DNA of 64,000 nucleotides from JAOPZW01 sp963806015 (GCA_963806015.1 CAWDWM010000010.1:248001-312000); one strand, 5' to 3'; shown: positions 44,066 through 53,202, counted from the stretch's first letter. Numbers and translations: made by a program. The notes: generated by a model from the letters alone, not told the origin.

Positions 44066-44743
44066 ATGGGCCACCGTCCGGACAACGATGCGCGGGCGAA
44101 GATCACCGAGTTGGGCCGGGCGTACGCCGACGCGCTTCTGGCCGGTGACGAGGCCGCGGCGGAAACCGCGATCCGCGAGGCGATGGATGCCAAGCTCACT
44201 GCCGCCGAGATCGATGACGAGATCATCGCCCCCGCGCTGTGGCTCGTCGGCGATCTATGGGAACGAGGCCAGATCTCCGTGGCCGACGAGCACGTCGCCA
44301 CCGAGATCACCATCCGGGTGCTCGCCTTGTCGCGCGAGGCCCAGCGCGTCGTTCAGGCCCGGGGCGATCACCGGGTCCTGCTCGCGGCGCCGCCGGAGGA
44401 GCAGCACGTCGTCGCGCTGCGCATGGTCGACGAGCTCCTGCGCGAGGCGGGCTACGACGTCTTCATGCTCGGCGCCGACGCGCCCACCGAGGCGCTCGCC
44501 GCCGCCGTCAGCCGCCGCCGTCCGCACGTGGTCTGCATGACCTCGACGATGCCCGGCGGGACCGACCTGGTCCTGGCCTCGATCGGCGGGGTGCAGCAGC
44601 GGTGGCCGGCGGTGCGCTTCGTCATCGGTGGCCGCGGCCTGTCGTCGCGCGTGCAGTCGGGGCCGGGGGTCGACGTCTGCCGGCGCGTCTCCGACGTGGT
44701 CGAGGCCGTCGACGCGATGGTCAAGGGCGCGGGCCTGAACTGA
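44066..44743 (+). CDS. CarH-like B12-binding photoreceptor domain protein
   Basis: About 225 residues made only of the helical cap and the B12-binding Rossmann domain. W65 followed by nine residues and E75-H76 reproduces the W-x9-EH motif that packs against the adenosyl group in CarH-type light sensors. H114 in PPEEQHVVAL is the likely lower cobalt ligand. No MerR DNA-binding domain precedes it (ATG 44066 or GTG about 44055). It may respond to light or to B12 through a partner protein. It lies between an LLM gene and an RraA-like gene. Confidence 0.8.
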   Translation: MGHRPDNDARAKITELGRAYADALLAGDEAAAETAIREAMDAKLTAAEIDDEIIAPALWLVGDLWERGQISVADEHVATEITIRVLALSREAQRVVQARGDHRVLLAAPPEEQHVVALRMVDELLREAGYDVFMLGADAPTEALAAAVSRRRPHVVCMTSTMPGGTDLVLASIGGVQQRWPAVRFVIGGRGLSSRVQSGPGVDVCRRVSDVVEAVDAMVKGAGLN

Positions 44744-44775
44744 GACGTCGCGGCGCGTCTGGCAGGCTCTGTGCC

Positions 44776-45432
44776 GTGGACCTCATCGAGCGGCTGCTGG
44801 CAATCGACGTCTCCGCGCTCTCGGACGCCGACAAGACCCTGCCGGTGGTCGATCACGCGGTGCGGGCGATGATCCCCGAGGTGCGAATGGCGGGGCCGGC
44901 GTTCACGGTCGTGGCCGACGACGACCATCTGCCGGTGATGAGCGCGCTCGCGGCCGCAGCACCGGGCGACGTCCTCGTGATCGCCTCCAACGGCGGGTCG
45001 CGCGCCGTCTTCGGCGAGTTGTTCGCCGGCGAGGCGCTCCGGCGCGGGCTGGCCGGGATCGTCGCCGACGGGTTCTGCCGCGATGTGCGCGGCCTGCGCC
45101 GCATCGGGCTGCCGGTGTTCGCCCGCGGCACGACGCCGCGATCCGGCACGACCGTCTCGCGCGCCGCGCCCGGGGCCACGGTCGTCTGCGGCGGCGTCGA
45201 GGTGTCCCCGGGCGACATCGTCTTCGGCGACGACGACGGCCTGTTGATCGCCACGGCGCAGCGGATCGGCGCCGCGCTGGAGGCCGCCGAGCTGATCGGG
45301 CGCAGCGAGCGCGCGATCCTCGCTGCGCAGGCGCGCGGCGAGGCGCTGCACGGCCTGACGAACCACGACGAGCACGTCGCGGCGCTCGACCGCGGCGAGT
45401 CCAGCGCGCTGGCCTTTCGCGTCGATGACTGA
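44776..45432 (+). CDS. RraA/HMG-aldolase family protein
   Basis: 218 residues. The central GIVADGFCRDVRGLRRIGLPVFARG carries the metal and substrate residues of the RraA-like aldolase/decarboxylase family (R-D pair), then VSPGDIVFGDDDGLL. Such proteins are 4-hydroxy-4-methyl-2-oxoglutarate aldolases or oxaloacetate decarboxylases. GTG start at 44776; the end overlaps the aminotransferase gene by eight bases. Confidence 0.88.
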   Translation: MDLIERLLAIDVSALSDADKTLPVVDHAVRAMIPEVRMAGPAFTVVADDDHLPVMSALAAAAPGDVLVIASNGGSRAVFGELFAGEALRRGLAGIVADGFCRDVRGLRRIGLPVFARGTTPRSGTTVSRAAPGATVVCGGVEVSPGDIVFGDDDGLLIATAQRIGAALEAAELIGRSERAILAAQARGEALHGLTNHDEHVAALDRGESSALAFRVDD

Positions 45433-46630
45433 CTTCGCGCACGCGTTCGCTCGCCGGACGCGCCTGCGCGGCGGCGACGAGCTGACGGCGATCCTCGCCG
45501 GCAGCCCGCCCGGCGTGCTCTCCATGACCGGGGGCTTCCCCAACCCCGCGACGTTCCCGACCGACGAGATCGACGAGATCGCCGCGCGGCTGGTGCGCGA
45601 CGACGCTGCCGTCGCGCTGCAGTACACGCCGTGCGAGGGGATCGCCAGCGTCCGCGAGTACCTGATCGAACGCCAGCAGCAGCTGCAGGGCCGGCGCCCC
45701 GAACGCGGCGAGCTGATCGTCACCAGCGGCGGGATGGAATGCATCGCGCTCATGTGCCAGGCGCTCATCGATCCCGGCGACGCGATCGTCGTCGAGGCGC
45801 CGAGCTATCTCGGGGCGCTGATGGCCTTCGCCGGTGTCGAGGCCGAGCTCGTCGCCATCGCCATGGACGATGACGGGCTGCGCGTCGATGTCCTCGCCGA
45901 GCGCCTGGCGGCCGGCCTGCGCCCCAAGTTCCTCTACACGATCCCGGAGTACCAGAACCCGACGGGCCGGACGCTGCCGCTCGAGCGCCGCCACGCGCTG
46001 GTCGAGCTGTGCCGCCGCCATCGCGTGCTGATCTTCGAGGACGTCGCCTACCGCGAGCTGCCCTTCGACGGTGCGCCGCTGCCGTCGCTGTGGTCGCTCG
46101 CGCCGGACATCGTGCTGCAGGCGGGGACCTTCTCCAAGAGCCTCTTCCCCGGCGTGCGGCTCGGCTGGGCCACGGGTCCGTCCGCGGTGGTCGCCGAGTT
46201 GGCGGCCGCCAAGCAGACCACCGACCAGTGCGCTGGTGGCCTCGGACAGCGCCTGCTCGAGGAATACGGCCGTGCCGGAGGCTTCGAGCGTCATCTCCCG
46301 GCGGCCCGCGCGCTGTATGCCTCGCGCTGGGCGGCGCTGTCGGCGGCGCTGACGCACCACATGCCCGACAAGGTCGAGTGGACCGAGCCGGCGGGCGGCT
46401 TTCTGACCTGGCTGACGCTGCCGGAGGGGCTGGACACCGTCGCCATGCGCCCGGCCGCCACCGCGGCGGGAGTGGCCTACGTTCCGGGCCCGCCGTTCCA
46501 CGTCGGTGACGGCGGGCGCAACACGCTGCGGCTGTCGTTCGGCCACCTGACCGAGACCGAGCTCGGGACCGCCGTCGAGCGTCTCGCCGCCGTGATCCGC
46601 TCAGCGCACGGCGGTGCCGAGGTCGTCTGA
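45425..46630 (+). CDS. PLP-dependent aminotransferase, fold type I
   Basis: 401 residues, class I/II aminotransferase close to 2-aminoadipate and MocR-type enzymes but without a DNA-binding domain. YTPCEGIASVREYL, IPEYQNPTGRTL, the PLP lysine in GTFSKSLFPGVRLGW and the C-terminal NTLRLSF arginine are all present. Coupled to the RraA-like gene, which suggests a shared oxo-acid/amino-acid route. Confidence 0.9.
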   Translation: MTDFAHAFARRTRLRGGDELTAILAGSPPGVLSMTGGFPNPATFPTDEIDEIAARLVRDDAAVALQYTPCEGIASVREYLIERQQQLQGRRPERGELIVTSGGMECIALMCQALIDPGDAIVVEAPSYLGALMAFAGVEAELVAIAMDDDGLRVDVLAERLAAGLRPKFLYTIPEYQNPTGRTLPLERRHALVELCRRHRVLIFEDVAYRELPFDGAPLPSLWSLAPDIVLQAGTFSKSLFPGVRLGWATGPSAVVAELAAAKQTTDQCAGGLGQRLLEEYGRAGGFERHLPAARALYASRWAALSAALTHHMPDKVEWTEPAGGFLTWLTLPEGLDTVAMRPAATAAGVAYVPGPPFHVGDGGRNTLRLSFGHLTETELGTAVERLAAVIRSAHGGAEVV

Positions 46631-47359
46631 GCGGCCGGCGCGCAGGCGCGGCCATTGGGCGATCGGGCGCCCGCCGTCGCGGTAGGGGTGCTCGCCGCCA
46701 CCGCCCCAGCGCTGCGGCCATCCGGCGGGCGAGTCCTCCCACCGCTCCTGGCGTCCGTGCACGGTCAGGTCCAGCAGGCCGTAGCTCGGGGCCATGACCT
46801 CGACGCCGCGGCCGCGGGTCCAGTAAGTCTCGAACACCCTGTCGCCGTGGCGCAGGTAACACACCAGGTAGAACATGCCGACCGGGCGCTCGGCGAGCAG
46901 GGCTTCGGCGGAGTCCTGCGCCGAGTACCACGGCACGTCCCAGTCCATGAAGTCGCGGTAGCGGACGCTCTCCTCGTAGGGGCCCTGGCAGAAGGTGGCG
47001 TAGGTGACGTCGCGCGAGTGCAGGATGGAGAGCTCGCGTACCTGCCCGTTGTAGAACGTGCAGCCTTCGCACTGGGCCTCGGCGGGTTGGCCGGGGTACC
47101 ACATGTGGTAGTAGGCGATCAGCTGCCGACGGCCTTCGAACGTCTCCAGCAGCGTGACCGGCCCGTCCGGGCCGATCAGCGCGATCGCGGCGTCGACCTC
47201 GACCATCGGCAGCTGCCGCCGCGCCGCGGCGATCGCGTCGCCTTCGTGGGTGTGCGCCTTCTCGCGGACCTGCAGCGCATCCATCTCCGCCTGCCACGCG
47301 GCGCGATCGGCCACCGCGGGCAACGAGGGGAGGTTCTTCGTGCTGTCGTCCATCGTCAT
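46601..47359 (-). CDS. DUF899 family thioredoxin-like protein
   Basis: 252 residues with LIAYYHMWYPGQPAEAQCEGCTFYNGQV, the mark of DUF899, a thioredoxin-fold group of unknown activity, plus the family's later VFETYWTRGRGVEVM and SYGLLDLT. The C-x2-C pair CEGC is present. Its 3' end overlaps the convergent aminotransferase gene by 30 bases. Confidence 0.88.
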   Translation of the reverse strand: MTMDDSTKNLPSLPAVADRAAWQAEMDALQVREKAHTHEGDAIAAARRQLPMVEVDAAIALIGPDGPVTLLETFEGRRQLIAYYHMWYPGQPAEAQCEGCTFYNGQVRELSILHSRDVTYATFCQGPYEESVRYRDFMDWDVPWYSAQDSAEALLAERPVGMFYLVCYLRHGDRVFETYWTRGRGVEVMAPSYGLLDLTVHGRQERWEDSPAGWPQRWGGGGEHPYRDGGRPIAQWPRLRAGRSDDLGTAVR

Positions 47360-47388
47360 CGCTCCTCTCTTCCGGTTCCGCCGGGCGC

Positions 47389-47559
47389 TCAGCCCAGTTG
47401 CGGCTTGCGGACCAGTGCGGGGTCGAGACGGATCGCTATCGCCTGCAGCACGCGGGCAGTCGCTCGGCGTGGGCGCGGAGCGCGCTCGCGCCTGGCGTCG
47501 TTGATGTGTCGGTGGGTCGACTGGGCCGCCATCTGGACGGCGATCGGCTCGGCGATCAT
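47389..47559 (-). CDS. Small basic protein (56 aa)
   Basis: Start ATG at 47559 with AAGGAG eight bases before it. Arginine-rich middle (ARRERAPRPRRATARVL) and no known motif. The good ribosome site is the main support. Confidence 0.5.
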   Translation of the reverse strand: MIAEPIAVQMAAQSTHRHINDARRERAPRPRRATARVLQAIAIRLDPALVRKPQLG

Positions 47560-47600
47560 GGGAGGACTCCTTTCGTCGTGGCGCCGCCTCGAGGGCGGCC

Positions 47601-48674
47601 TCAACGAGACGTCGCAGCCCCAGCGGCGATTTGGACCGAGGCGACGGTTGGCGTCAGCCGCCAGACACGATGGCCGCGCTCCTCGCAGACGAGCAGGCCC
47701 CCGGCGCGGTCGAACGTCATGCCGGTGGGGCCGCCCGCGAGGGACACCGATGTGGCGGGTAGGCCGTCGGCCGGCGGCTCGGAGCCCCCGCCGGCGATCG
47801 TCGTGATGATGCCGTCGCGGTCCACGCTGCGCACGCGGTAGTTCGAGCTGTCGGCGATCAGGAGATTCTGGTCCCCGTCGAGCAGGACCTCGGTGGGGAA
47901 GTTGAGGAAGGCCTCGGTGGCCGGCCCGCCGTCGCCGCCGTAGTCGCCGGGCACGAATCCGTCGTAGTTGGGTGGGAAATCGGTGGCGCCCGCCACGGTG
48001 CTGATCTTCCCGTGGGTGCCCACGCGGCGGATGCGGTGGTTGTACTCGTCGGCGATGAAGAGCTCGCCCTTGCGGCTCACGGCCACGCCCGTCGGCTTGT
48101 GGAGCCTTGCCTCGGTGGCCGGGCCACCGTCGCCCGCGAACCCAGCCGCGCCGGTACCCGCGCCGGTGGTGATCGTGCCGTCCGGATCGATGCGCCGGAT
48201 GCGGTGGTTGGCGGCATCGGCGATGAACAGGGTGCCGTCGTGGTCGACCGCGACGCCCGTCGGATACTGGAGGCTGGCGGCGATGGCGGGGCCGCCGTCG
48301 CCCAAGAACGAGGGGATGCCGTTGCCGGCGATCGTGGTGATCGTCCCGTCGGGGGTGACGCGGCGAATCCGGTGATAGAGCGCGTCGGCGATGAGGATGT
48401 TCCCCTCATGGTCGAGCGCCACCCCGATCGGATCGTTCAGCTGTGCGTCGAGGGCCGGGCCGCCATCCTCCGGGAGCGCGACGCCCTCCGACACGTGGCC
48501 GGCGACGCCCGAACCGGCGACGGTGGTGATCGTGCCGTACGCGATCCGCCGCACCCGGTTGCTCGCGTCCACGATGAGGATGCCGCCCGCCGCGTCGACC
48601 GCCACGCCGGTGGGCCCGTCGAGCTGGGCGAGGGTCGCCGGGCCGCCATCGCCCAGGTATCCCGCGACGCGGTG
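47601..48674 (-). CDS. NHL-repeat beta-propeller, N-terminally truncated
   Basis: Six NHL blades, each with DGGPAT-like turns and closing phrases such as IADALYHRIRRV and IADEYNHRIRRV. Coding similarity (VAGYLGDGGPATLAQLDGPTG) reaches back to the TGA stop of the upstream gene (48675-48677) in the same frame, and no signal peptide or initial start is left. GTG at 48605 is the first plausible start. The 5' part therefore seems lost, or the protein is made by rare readthrough from the gene before it. Confidence 0.65.
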   Translation of the reverse strand, partial: HRVAGYLGDGGPATLAQLDGPTGVAVDAAGGILIVDASNRVRRIAYGTITTVAGSGVAGHVSEGVALPEDGGPALDAQLNDPIGVALDHEGNILIADALYHRIRRVTPDGTITTIAGNGIPSFLGDGGPAIAASLQYPTGVAVDHDGTLFIADAANHRIRRIDPDGTITTGAGTGAAGFAGDGGPATEARLHKPTGVAVSRKGELFIADEYNHRIRRVGTHGKISTVAGATDFPPNYDGFVPGDYGGDGGPATEAFLNFPTEVLLDGDQNLLIADSSNYRVRSVDRDGIITTIAGGGSEPPADGLPATSVSLAGGPTGMTFDRAGGLLVCEERGHRVWRLTPTVASVQIAAGAATSR

Positions 48675-50195
48675 TCAGCCCGCGTCGCGCGCGCCCGCGG
48701 CCGTGACGGGGCGATCGGCGGGTGTCCGCGCGTCACTGACCGCCAGCACGCCGCCGCCGGCACCGAGCGCCGCGCCGAGGAGCAGGAAGAGGCCGAAGAC
48801 CGAGCCGCCGTCGGCGTCGCCGTGGAAGAGGCCGCCGGCGAGGCTGGTGAGGATCGACATGGCGATCGCCCATGCCGGCCCGGTCACCGCGCCCCAGGCG
48901 GCACCCAGCGGCGGCGTCGCGGCGCCGACGGCGCGGGCGGCCGCGAAGCCGGCGTACAGCGCGGCGAGGATGAGCAGACCTATGAGCAGGACGAGGGCCG
49001 GGAGGAAGACGTAGGCCGGCATCGCGTCGGTGTAGGAGAAGATGCGCAGGCCGCCGTCGCGGCCTGGGACGTCGCCGGCCTGGTCGACCGGGAAGGGCAG
49101 GCCGAGCGCGCCGGCCGCGTCGGGCGTGAAGCGCGCGCCGGAGGCCAGAGCCGCCAGGTGGACCCCGTGCTCGCCGGCGAAGAGCGACTCCTCGACGAGC
49201 GCCGTCGCGGTCGACCGTCCGGCGCGGACCTGGTCGACGTCGGCGCCCACCTGCACGAGCCAGCCGACGAGGCCGAGCGCTGCGCAGGCGATGAGCAGGG
49301 CGCCCAGCGGACGCAGCGTCGCGGCCGCGGCCGTGAGGATCCGGCGCACCAGGGGCGGCGCGGTCCGGCCTTCGGCCGCTGCACCCAGGGGCAGCGCGGT
49401 GGCGGCGCCCAGCACGCCGCCGATGACGCCCCAGAGCAGTCCGAGTCCGAACGCGCTGCTCGCCGAGGGCGAGACGCTGGTGACGTCGCTGTCGCCGCCG
49501 AGGACGGCGAAGGCGAGCATGAGCAGTCCGAACGGCAGCCCGACCACGGCGGCCCACGCGACCCGGGCGGCCGGCTGGGCGCCCTCGGTGCGCCCGAGTT
49601 GCCAGCGCGTGGCCCAGGCGACCGCGCCGATCGGGATGGCGACGAAGATCATCGGCGCGAGGCGCCCGGACGCCGCGCTCAGCGGCCCCGTGTCGATCAC
49701 CGGCGCGAGCAGCGTGCTGACCGCCTGGCGCAAGCCCTCGGTCAGCAGCCCGCCGTCGCGCCCGACGACGCCGAGGATCGAGGCGTCCGGGGTGATCAGC
49801 GCGATGACCAGGCCGGCGACGAGCACGATCGCGGCGGCCGCCAGCGCGGCGAGTCCGGCGGCCACCACGCCGGGCACCGCCAGGTGGCCCATCAGCAATC
49901 CGGACAGCTCGCCGGCCTGGGGGTCCACGCGGCCGATGCGCTCGCGCAGCGGCTCGGCGCGCGGCGGCTCCGGCTCGGGCGGCGTCGGTGGGGGCGGCGC
50001 CGGCTCTGGTTCGGGCTCGGGCGGCGCGGCGGGTGGCGTGGGCGGTGCCGGCGCGGGGTCGGGCGCGGCGGCGACCGGCTCGGGATCAGCGACCAGGAAG
50101 TCCTCCTGGCGCGCGCCGCAGGCAGGGCAGAACCGCGAGCGCGCGCTGATGCGCTCGCCGCAGTTGGCGCAATACCGCGTCTCGGTCCCTGCCAT
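48675..50195 (-). CDS. Zinc-ribbon membrane protein
   Basis: 506 residues. N-terminal zinc ribbon (CANCGERISARSRFCPACG, residues 9-27), a Pro/Glu/Ala linker (about 35-85), and about eight to ten membrane helices with a soluble insert around residues 330-380. The layout is common in actinobacterial envelope proteins of unknown role. ATG 50195 with GAGGG upstream, divergent from the VWA gene. Confidence 0.72.
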   Translation of the reverse strand: MAGTETRYCANCGERISARSRFCPACGARQEDFLVADPEPVAAAPDPAPAPPTPPAAPPEPEPEPAPPPPTPPEPEPPRAEPLRERIGRVDPQAGELSGLLMGHLAVPGVVAAGLAALAAAAIVLVAGLVIALITPDASILGVVGRDGGLLTEGLRQAVSTLLAPVIDTGPLSAASGRLAPMIFVAIPIGAVAWATRWQLGRTEGAQPAARVAWAAVVGLPFGLLMLAFAVLGGDSDVTSVSPSASSAFGLGLLWGVIGGVLGAATALPLGAAAEGRTAPPLVRRILTAAAATLRPLGALLIACAALGLVGWLVQVGADVDQVRAGRSTATALVEESLFAGEHGVHLAALASGARFTPDAAGALGLPFPVDQAGDVPGRDGGLRIFSYTDAMPAYVFLPALVLLIGLLILAALYAGFAAARAVGAATPPLGAAWGAVTGPAWAIAMSILTSLAGGLFHGDADGGSVFGLFLLLGAALGAGGGVLAVSDARTPADRPVTAAGARDAG

Positions 50196-50272
50196 CCGGG
50201 TTCCCTCTGCCGCCTTGCGTGGGTTGCCGCAAGGGGTGGTATCACTTCGAGACGATGGACGGCGGGGGAGCC

Positions 50273-51604
50273 ATGCGTCGCCTGCTCGCGACCCTCCTGG
50301 TGGCGGCGTGCATCCCTGCGCTACTGCCCGCCCCCGCGGCGGCCCAGAGCCCGCGGGCCGGGACGCCCAAGATCCTGCTCGCCTTCGACGCCTCGGGCTC
50401 GATGGCGGCCGACGACGGCGCCGGCACGCCGAAGATCGACGCCGCGCAGGACGCCGCGGTCGACCTGCTCGGCTCGCTGCCGCCGTCGACCCAGGTCGGG
50501 CTGCGCGTGTTCGGAGGGACCAAGCCCTCGCGGCCGATCGGGCCCGCGTGTCGCGACTCGAGCCTCGTGTTGCCGATCGGCCCGCTGGACCGCGCGCAGG
50601 CCGAGCAGCAGATCCGCTCGTTCAAGGCGAAGGGGCGCACCCCGATCGCGTATGCCCTCGAGCGCGCGGCCGAGGACCTCGGGACCACGGGCTCGCGCAC
50701 GATCATCCTCGTCTCCGACGGCAAGGACACCTGCCAGCCGCCCTCGCCGTGCCAGGTCGCCCAGCGGATCGCCAAGGGCGGCGTCGAGATGCGCATCCAG
50801 GCGATCGGCTTCAACGTCGACAAGTCGGCGCGGCGCGAGCTGCAGTGCATCGCCAAGGCGGGCGGCGGCGTCTACACCGACGCCGACAACGCCGCCACGC
50901 TGAAGGAGCAGCTGCGCGTGCTCTCGACGCGGGCACTGCGCCAGTACGTGCCGAGGGGCAAGCCCGTCCGCGGCGGCCCCAGCGCGCGGCAGGCCACGAC
51001 CCTGGTGCCCGGGCGCTACGTCGACGGCATGCTGCCCGACAGCGAGCGCTGGTACGCCGTCGAGCTGCGCCGCGGCGAGACCCTGAAGGCGAGCGCGTCG
51101 TTCATCCCGCCCAAGCGCGACATCGCCGACCACGCGGCGCTCGCACGCGCCAGCCTCGACATCGTCACGCCGAGCTTCGACATCCCCGACCGCCAGAACT
51201 CCTCCTCCACCGGATACCCCTTCCAGCGGCGCGGCTTCGTGGACGGCTTCGGGGTCGTCTCGCGCCCGATCGGCGTGGGCGCGCAGGCCGATCCCGACGC
51301 GCGCTTCTCCCAGCCCGGGCGCTACTACCTCAAGCTCGCGCTCAAGGACACCGACGCCAAGGACCTGTTCAACGCGACGGGAGGCCAGCCCTACCCGGTC
51401 GAGCTGGCCGTCGAGGTGCTCGGGCGCCACGGCGGCGCGCCCGCGCCATCGAAGGGACCGCAGCCCAGCGGCGGTCCGACGCCAGCGGGGGTCGCCTCGC
51501 CCAACGAGACCCCGGCCACCGCGCTGCTCGTCCTCATCGGCGGTGGCCTGGCGGCGCTCGGCTTCGCCGGTGGCGTCGCGTTGCGCCGGAGGAAGGCCGG
51601 ATGA
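50273..51604 (+). CDS. Secreted VWA-domain membrane protein
   Basis: 443 residues. Signal peptide (cut after AAAQ near 22), VWA domain with an intact MIDAS motif FDASGSMAADDG (about 35-46) and the later TFxSDGKD-like VSDGKDTC, then a beta domain (about 245-400) with RYVDGMLPDSERWYAVELRRGETL shared with the next gene, and a C-terminal membrane helix. Probably a surface adhesion or metal-binding protein. ATG 50273 is preferred over the ATG at 50255. Confidence 0.82.
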   Translation: MRRLLATLLVAACIPALLPAPAAAQSPRAGTPKILLAFDASGSMAADDGAGTPKIDAAQDAAVDLLGSLPPSTQVGLRVFGGTKPSRPIGPACRDSSLVLPIGPLDRAQAEQQIRSFKAKGRTPIAYALERAAEDLGTTGSRTIILVSDGKDTCQPPSPCQVAQRIAKGGVEMRIQAIGFNVDKSARRELQCIAKAGGGVYTDADNAATLKEQLRVLSTRALRQYVPRGKPVRGGPSARQATTLVPGRYVDGMLPDSERWYAVELRRGETLKASASFIPPKRDIADHAALARASLDIVTPSFDIPDRQNSSSTGYPFQRRGFVDGFGVVSRPIGVGAQADPDARFSQPGRYYLKLALKDTDAKDLFNATGGQPYPVELAVEVLGRHGGAPAPSKGPQPSGGPTPAGVASPNETPATALLVLIGGGLAALGFAGGVALRRRKAG

Positions 51605-52416
51605 GCGCGCGGCGCAGGATGATCGTGGCGATCGCCGTCGCGGCGCTCGCGCCGACCGCGCCCGCATTGGCCCAGGGCGGCGCGGCCAAGCCGGTCGTCG
51701 GCGGCGGCTCATTCAATACCGCACCGCTGCTCGCGCCCGGGAGCTACAGCGACACCGTGGCCGCGGGCGAGACGGTGTACTGGAAGGTGCGCCTGGCCAA
51801 GGGCCAGGTCCTGCAGGTGAAGGCGACCGTCGACACGTCGCAGATCCAGACCGACGCGCTGGCCGACGACTACGACCGCGGCCTGGCCGGCCTCGAGTAC
51901 CACCTCGACATCTTCAGCCCGCTGCGCGAGCAGCTCAGCGAGGAGAGCGGGGGCATCTACGCCGACGCCTCGGCGCGGCTGGAGGGCTCGGCCGACGCCG
52001 GTGCGAAGTCGGGTACGGCGACGGGGCCGCGCGTCCTCGGGTTCGAGCAGATCCTGGCCAGCGGCTACGACAAGGCGAAGTTCCCGGCGCCCGGGGAGTG
52101 GTACCTGTCGCTGAACGCCGCCGACTCGGCCCTGGCCCCCGCGAACATCCCGGCCGAGCTGCCCATCGAGGTCGACGTGCAGGTGCTCGGCCAGGCCCAG
52201 CCCTCCTCAGCGGACTTCGCGCGCTCGCTGCCCGGGCCCCAGAAGCGCAAGCCCGCGGCGACGACGCCGGGCGCGAGCCCGTCCGCGCTGTTCGCCGGCA
52301 CCGACCAGCCCGCCGACCCCGCGCTCACCCTCGCGCTGGTCGCCGTCCTCGCGCTCCTCGGCGGACTCGCGCTCGGCGCGCTGGCCATCGTTGTGCTCGG
52401 GCGCCGGCGCACGTAG
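51601..52416 (+). CDS. Secreted membrane protein with PPC-like beta domain
   Basis: 271 residues. Signal peptide ending ALAQ, then a beta domain (SYSDTVAAGETVYWKVRLAKGQVLQVKATV) that mirrors the C-terminal domain of the VWA protein just upstream, a linker and one C-terminal helix with an RRR anchor. ATG overlaps the VWA stop (ATGA). The two may form a surface complex. Confidence 0.78.
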   Translation: MSARRRMIVAIAVAALAPTAPALAQGGAAKPVVGGGSFNTAPLLAPGSYSDTVAAGETVYWKVRLAKGQVLQVKATVDTSQIQTDALADDYDRGLAGLEYHLDIFSPLREQLSEESGGIYADASARLEGSADAGAKSGTATGPRVLGFEQILASGYDKAKFPAPGEWYLSLNAADSALAPANIPAELPIEVDVQVLGQAQPSSADFARSLPGPQKRKPAATTPGASPSALFAGTDQPADPALTLALVAVLALLGGLALGALAIVVLGRRRT

Positions 52417-52422
52417 GCCGAC

Positions 52423-52935
52423 ATGGCGCGCGATCCGATCTTCGTCGTCCAGAAGCACGCGGCGCGCACGCTGCACTACGACCTGCGTCTCGAGGTCGAT
52501 GGCGTGCTCAAGTCCTGGGCCGTTCCCAAGGGCCCGTCGACCGACCCGCGGGAGAAGCGCCTCGCGGTCGCCGTCGAGGACCACGGAATGGACCACGCGG
52601 ACTTCGAGGGCAAGATCGGCAAGAGCAGCTACGGCGCCGGTGCGGTGATCGTCTGGGACACGGGGCCCTATCGCAACCGCACCGAACGCGACGGCCAGGA
52701 GGTGCCGATGCAGCGCGGCCTGGCCGACGGGCACGTCGTCGTCGAGCTCGAGGGCCGCAAGCTTCGCGGGCGCTACGCCCTCACGCGGACCGGCATGGAC
52801 GGCGAGCGCGAGCGCTGGATCCTCGTCAAGGTCCGCGACGAGGCCGCCGACGCCCGGCGCAACCCGGTCTCCACGCAGCCGGAGTCGGTGCTCAGCGGGC
52901 GCACGATCGAGGACGTCGCCGCCGGCCGCGAATGA
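52423..52935 (+). CDS. LigD-type 3'-phosphoesterase
   Basis: 170 residues of the LigD phosphoesterase domain: FVVQKHAARTLHYDLRLEVDGVLKSWAVPKGPS, with its metal-binding histidines and aspartate, VEDHGMDHADFEG and GAGAVIVWD. It trims 3' ends before end joining. It stands alone here; the matching ligase domain is a separate gene at 29304. Six bases after the preceding gene. Confidence 0.92.
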   Translation: MARDPIFVVQKHAARTLHYDLRLEVDGVLKSWAVPKGPSTDPREKRLAVAVEDHGMDHADFEGKIGKSSYGAGAVIVWDTGPYRNRTERDGQEVPMQRGLADGHVVVELEGRKLRGRYALTRTGMDGERERWILVKVRDEAADARRNPVSTQPESVLSGRTIEDVAAGRE

Positions 52936-53066
52936 GGGCTCCACGAGCGGCCGGCGCTGGTGTCGAGGGGGACGGGCGCCGGCCGCTCATGGAAGGAGGA
53001 GATGCACACGAGGGAGGAGAATCCCTCGTTGAACGGTTTCCCTGCCTAGGCGACGCGCAATCGCCA

Positions 53067-53084
53067 AGGTCCGCTGCCGGACCT
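53067..53084. terminator. Short hairpin downstream of phosphoesterase
   Basis: AGGTCCG-CTGC-CGGACCT, seven-base perfect arms, 131 bases after the phosphoesterase stop. Possible terminator; no T-run. Confidence 0.45.
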
Positions 53085-53122
53085 CCGCCGGGGATCGGGC
53101 GCCGAGGCCCCACGACGGCAAG

Positions 53123-53167
53123 CGAACGACGAGTTTGTCCCACCCCATGGGACAAAAACGTCGTTCG
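53123..53167. repeat. Long hairpin A of a tandem pair
   Basis: Outer arms CGAACGAC/GTCGTTCG, an A-rich internal loop, inner arms TTTGTCCCA/TGGGACAAA and a five-base loop CCCCA. Shares its architecture with the next hairpin and overlaps it by two bases. It could be a two-way terminator or a member of an intergenic repeat family. Confidence 0.7.
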
Positions 53168-53202
53168 ACGAAAACTGCCCGGTATGCGGGCAGAAATCGT
53201 CG
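53166..53202. repeat. Long hairpin B of a tandem pair
   Basis: Outer arms CGACGA/TCGTCG, symmetric AAA/AAA internal loop, inner arms CTGCCCG/CGGGCAG and a five-base loop GTATG. Same plan as hairpin A. Confidence 0.7.

Noticed and set aside
48000..48500. Regular DNA repeats of about 170 bases
   Set aside because: They are coding repeats of the NHL propeller.
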